14,768 nucleotides of DNA from Emcibacter sp. GTDB taxonomy: Bacteria; Pseudomonadota; Alphaproteobacteria; Sphingomonadales; Emcibacteraceae. The stretch spans positions 1-14,768 of the forward strand of contig JALUWZ010000062.1 of NCBI GenBank assembly GCA_027019205.1, in the 5' to 3' direction. Made by a program: the position numbers and the translations under genes. The notes below the pieces were generated by a model that was not told the origin of the DNA, ran no database searches, and saw nothing but the letters and a program-made list of their open reading frames with translations. This document shows, piece after piece, positions 13,369 to 14,768 of the stretch (position 1 is its first letter; every line of letters begins with the position of its first letter).

Positions 13369-14768
13369 CGTTCCAGAAGCTCGAACGGGGCCCAGAGAAG
13401 CGGGTGATAGCCATACTCAAGCCTGCGATCTTTCATAATGTCCAATATGGCCAGACGCAGGGCCTCGGCCTTGTCTTTGGCGGTTCTGGCATAGGCTATG
13501 CTCCCTGTGGAAATCCGGCCCGCGATGTCATCTCGTATGGGCCAATGGGACAATAAAACCGCCTTTGCCCCCGCATAGATAAAGGCCCGGCCAAGACCGG
13601 TGAAGCCGGCGGCCCCAACCCGGTTTCCCGCTGCCGTGTTACAGGCGGACAGGATCACCCATTTGGCGGGTATACTCATCAGTGATATTTCGGAGGCGGT
13701 TAACAGCCCGTCATCCTGTCCCGTGGCCTTGTCTGGCGGGGTTAAGACCAGTGCCGGCTCCGTGAGAGTGCCGAACTGCTCGCCAATCAACCCATGGGTG
13801 GCAAAGACCACAAGATACGCATCATCAAAATCTATTTGCTTGATGGCGCGTTCAGTGGCGGTCTTTCCGGTGAAGAGTAGTGATTTTTCTTTGCCAAAAA
13901 AATCATCGATCTGGTCCAGCTCCGCCTGGGCGCCGGGCAGGGCAGGCAAAGACTTGAGGGCGACCCTATTGGTTCGACCGTTTCTGTATGAGCCATCCGA
14001 CATTTTCGAAACGGCGGCGTTATCTTTCAACAGGCTGGGGGCACCGATTCCAATGAACATCTGTTGTTTGCCGGTCGTATCCCGTTCGGAGACAGCCCTG
14101 AATGTGCCGATAGAGGCCAACCGTTGTATGGCCATATCCCGGATGAGCCATTTTGCTTTTTTAAGTTTTTTGGTCTTGTTGCGGCCAACCGTTTTTTTTG
14201 TCACCAGCAGAGAAAAGGGCAGGGATGAAAAAGTGGCATTGGATATCATAAAAAGATGGTGCGTTTTGCCCATGGTCTTTCTGATTTTGCGGCTGAAAAT
14301 AATCTGATATAGATCATATGAACTCTTGAGATCAAAGTCGGGATCTTTTTTGTCTTTGGTCTGCATCAGGAGCGGGTTTTGAGAGAGGCTACGACGAATA
14401 CTGCTGATCTTCGCCCTGACATCCACCTGATGAATTTTGGTCCGGTCAAAGGTGATCCGCTGTCTGGTCAGGGCGATGCTGTAAACATAATGTAATGTAT
14501 TCAGGGTCAGCAAAATAGTTTCATTCCTGGCCAGTTTATTCTGGGCCTCTTTGCGGGATGCAATAGGCAGGTTTTCGCTCTGGGACCAGCGGGGATAGGC
14601 TATTCTCAGGTCTTTTTCCAATATCTTGAGGACGTGGGATTGTTGTTCAAGCTCGGCCAGCATGGTTTCTTTGGCCGTTCCGTCGGCAATATCCTTCTGA
14701 TAGGCGGCTGTGTTTTTCCTCAGTTCGGCCCGTATGTCGGAAAGGGTCTTGTGTCTTTTGGCAAAGGC
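13365..14768 (-). CDS. CHAT-domain caspase-like protease, C-terminal part (5' end outside window)
   Basis: The frame is open to the window edge, so 467 C-terminal residues are visible and the internal Met at 14663 need not be the start. The first 70 or so visible residues are charged, helical and coiled-coil-like (DIRAELRKN, MLAELEQQSH), as in the linker after TPR arrays. The rest is a CHAT domain: THHLFMISNATFSSLPFSLL, then LPALPGAQAELDQI, then the catalytic histidine in VVFATHGL (codon 13794-13796) and the catalytic cysteine in ILSACNTA (codon 13641-13643), 51 residues apart. It ends HPLLWAPFELL, the usual CHAT C-terminus. CHAT proteins are clan CD cysteine peptidases, several of which act as activated proteases in bacterial signalling or defence. 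The substrate is unknown. Its promoter lies outside the window, and it converges on the luxR-type gene. Confidence 0.92.
   Translation of the reverse strand, partial: AFAKRHKTLSDIRAELRKNTAAYQKDIADGTAKETMLAELEQQSHVLKILEKDLRIAYPRWSQSENLPIASRKEAQNKLARNETILLTLNTLHYVYSIALTRQRITFDRTKIHQVDVRAKISSIRRSLSQNPLLMQTKDKKDPDFDLKSSYDLYQIIFSRKIRKTMGKTHHLFMISNATFSSLPFSLLVTKKTVGRNKTKKLKKAKWLIRDMAIQRLASIGTFRAVSERDTTGKQQMFIGIGAPSLLKDNAAVSKMSDGSYRNGRTNRVALKSLPALPGAQAELDQIDDFFGKEKSLLFTGKTATERAIKQIDFDDAYLVVFATHGLIGEQFGTLTEPALVLTPPDKATGQDDGLLTASEISLMSIPAKWVILSACNTAAGNRVGAAGFTGLGRAFIYAGAKAVLLSHWPIRDDIAGRISTGSIAYARTAKDKAEALRLAILDIMKDRRLEYGYHPLLWAPFELLER

Noticed and set aside
13600..14307. Plus-strand open frame of 235 codons opposite the CHAT gene
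   Set aside because: It lies wholly antisense to the conserved CHAT catalytic domain and has no recognisable protein pattern.
1..14768. CRISPR array
   Set aside because: No series of regularly spaced repeats with unique spacers is present; the only tandem repeat is the 19-bp pair at 11837-11874.

Overview
The window looks like chromosome of a Gram-negative proteobacterium, most likely an alphaproteobacterium. The support is a RecJ C-terminus, two tRNA genes with encoded CCA, a very long classical (type V) autotransporter, a PEP-CTERM exported protein, an OmpR-type two-component pair, a LuxR-type regulator and a CHAT protease. No ribosomal RNA or other taxonomic marker is present, so the class is an inference.

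Layout. Bases 2-409 hold the 3' end of recJ. tRNA-Glu(UUC) and tRNA-Met(CAU) follow at 488-717, behind a plausible housekeeping promoter. Bases 718-2128 contain no intact gene. They hold decayed remnants: a frameshifted GNAT acetyltransferase, an ArdA-like antirestriction gene with internal stops, a scrap of IS3-type transposase and a perfect 35-bp hairpin palindrome. This is typical of an eroded mobile-element insertion beside tRNA genes. Bases 2129-8533 encode a 2134-residue autotransporter. Its N-terminal third resembles the NxxGxxAF tandem-repeat domain usually seen on PEP-CTERM or otherwise anchored proteins. Its middle is an AT-richer beta-helix-like passenger, and its C-terminus is an autotransporter barrel.

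Convergent to it, a PEP-CTERM protein with a discoidin-like domain (8742-9383, minus) lies behind an excellent sigma-54 (-24/-12) promoter. A 13-bp-arm inverted repeat sits at enhancer distance upstream of that promoter. Next come a translationally coupled response regulator and histidine kinase (9767-11790, minus). Divergent from them is a lipoprotein gene with a C-terminal PPC-like domain (11900-12502, plus). The divergent intergenic region carries three phased copies of a TACTATTT-type element. After a terminator and a large imperfect dyad comes a PAS-LuxR regulator (12668-13285), then a possible 25-residue single-helix membrane microprotein (13291-13368). Convergent with these is a CHAT-domain cysteine protease gene (13365 to beyond the window end, minus).

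Taken together, most intact genes after the tRNAs concern the cell surface or its regulation: an outer-membrane autotransporter, an exosortase substrate, a lipoprotein, a membrane sensor and two transcription factors. The CHAT protease adds a possible proteolytic effector. Any functional link between the CHAT gene, the LuxR gene, the microprotein and the lipoprotein is inferred from proximity only.
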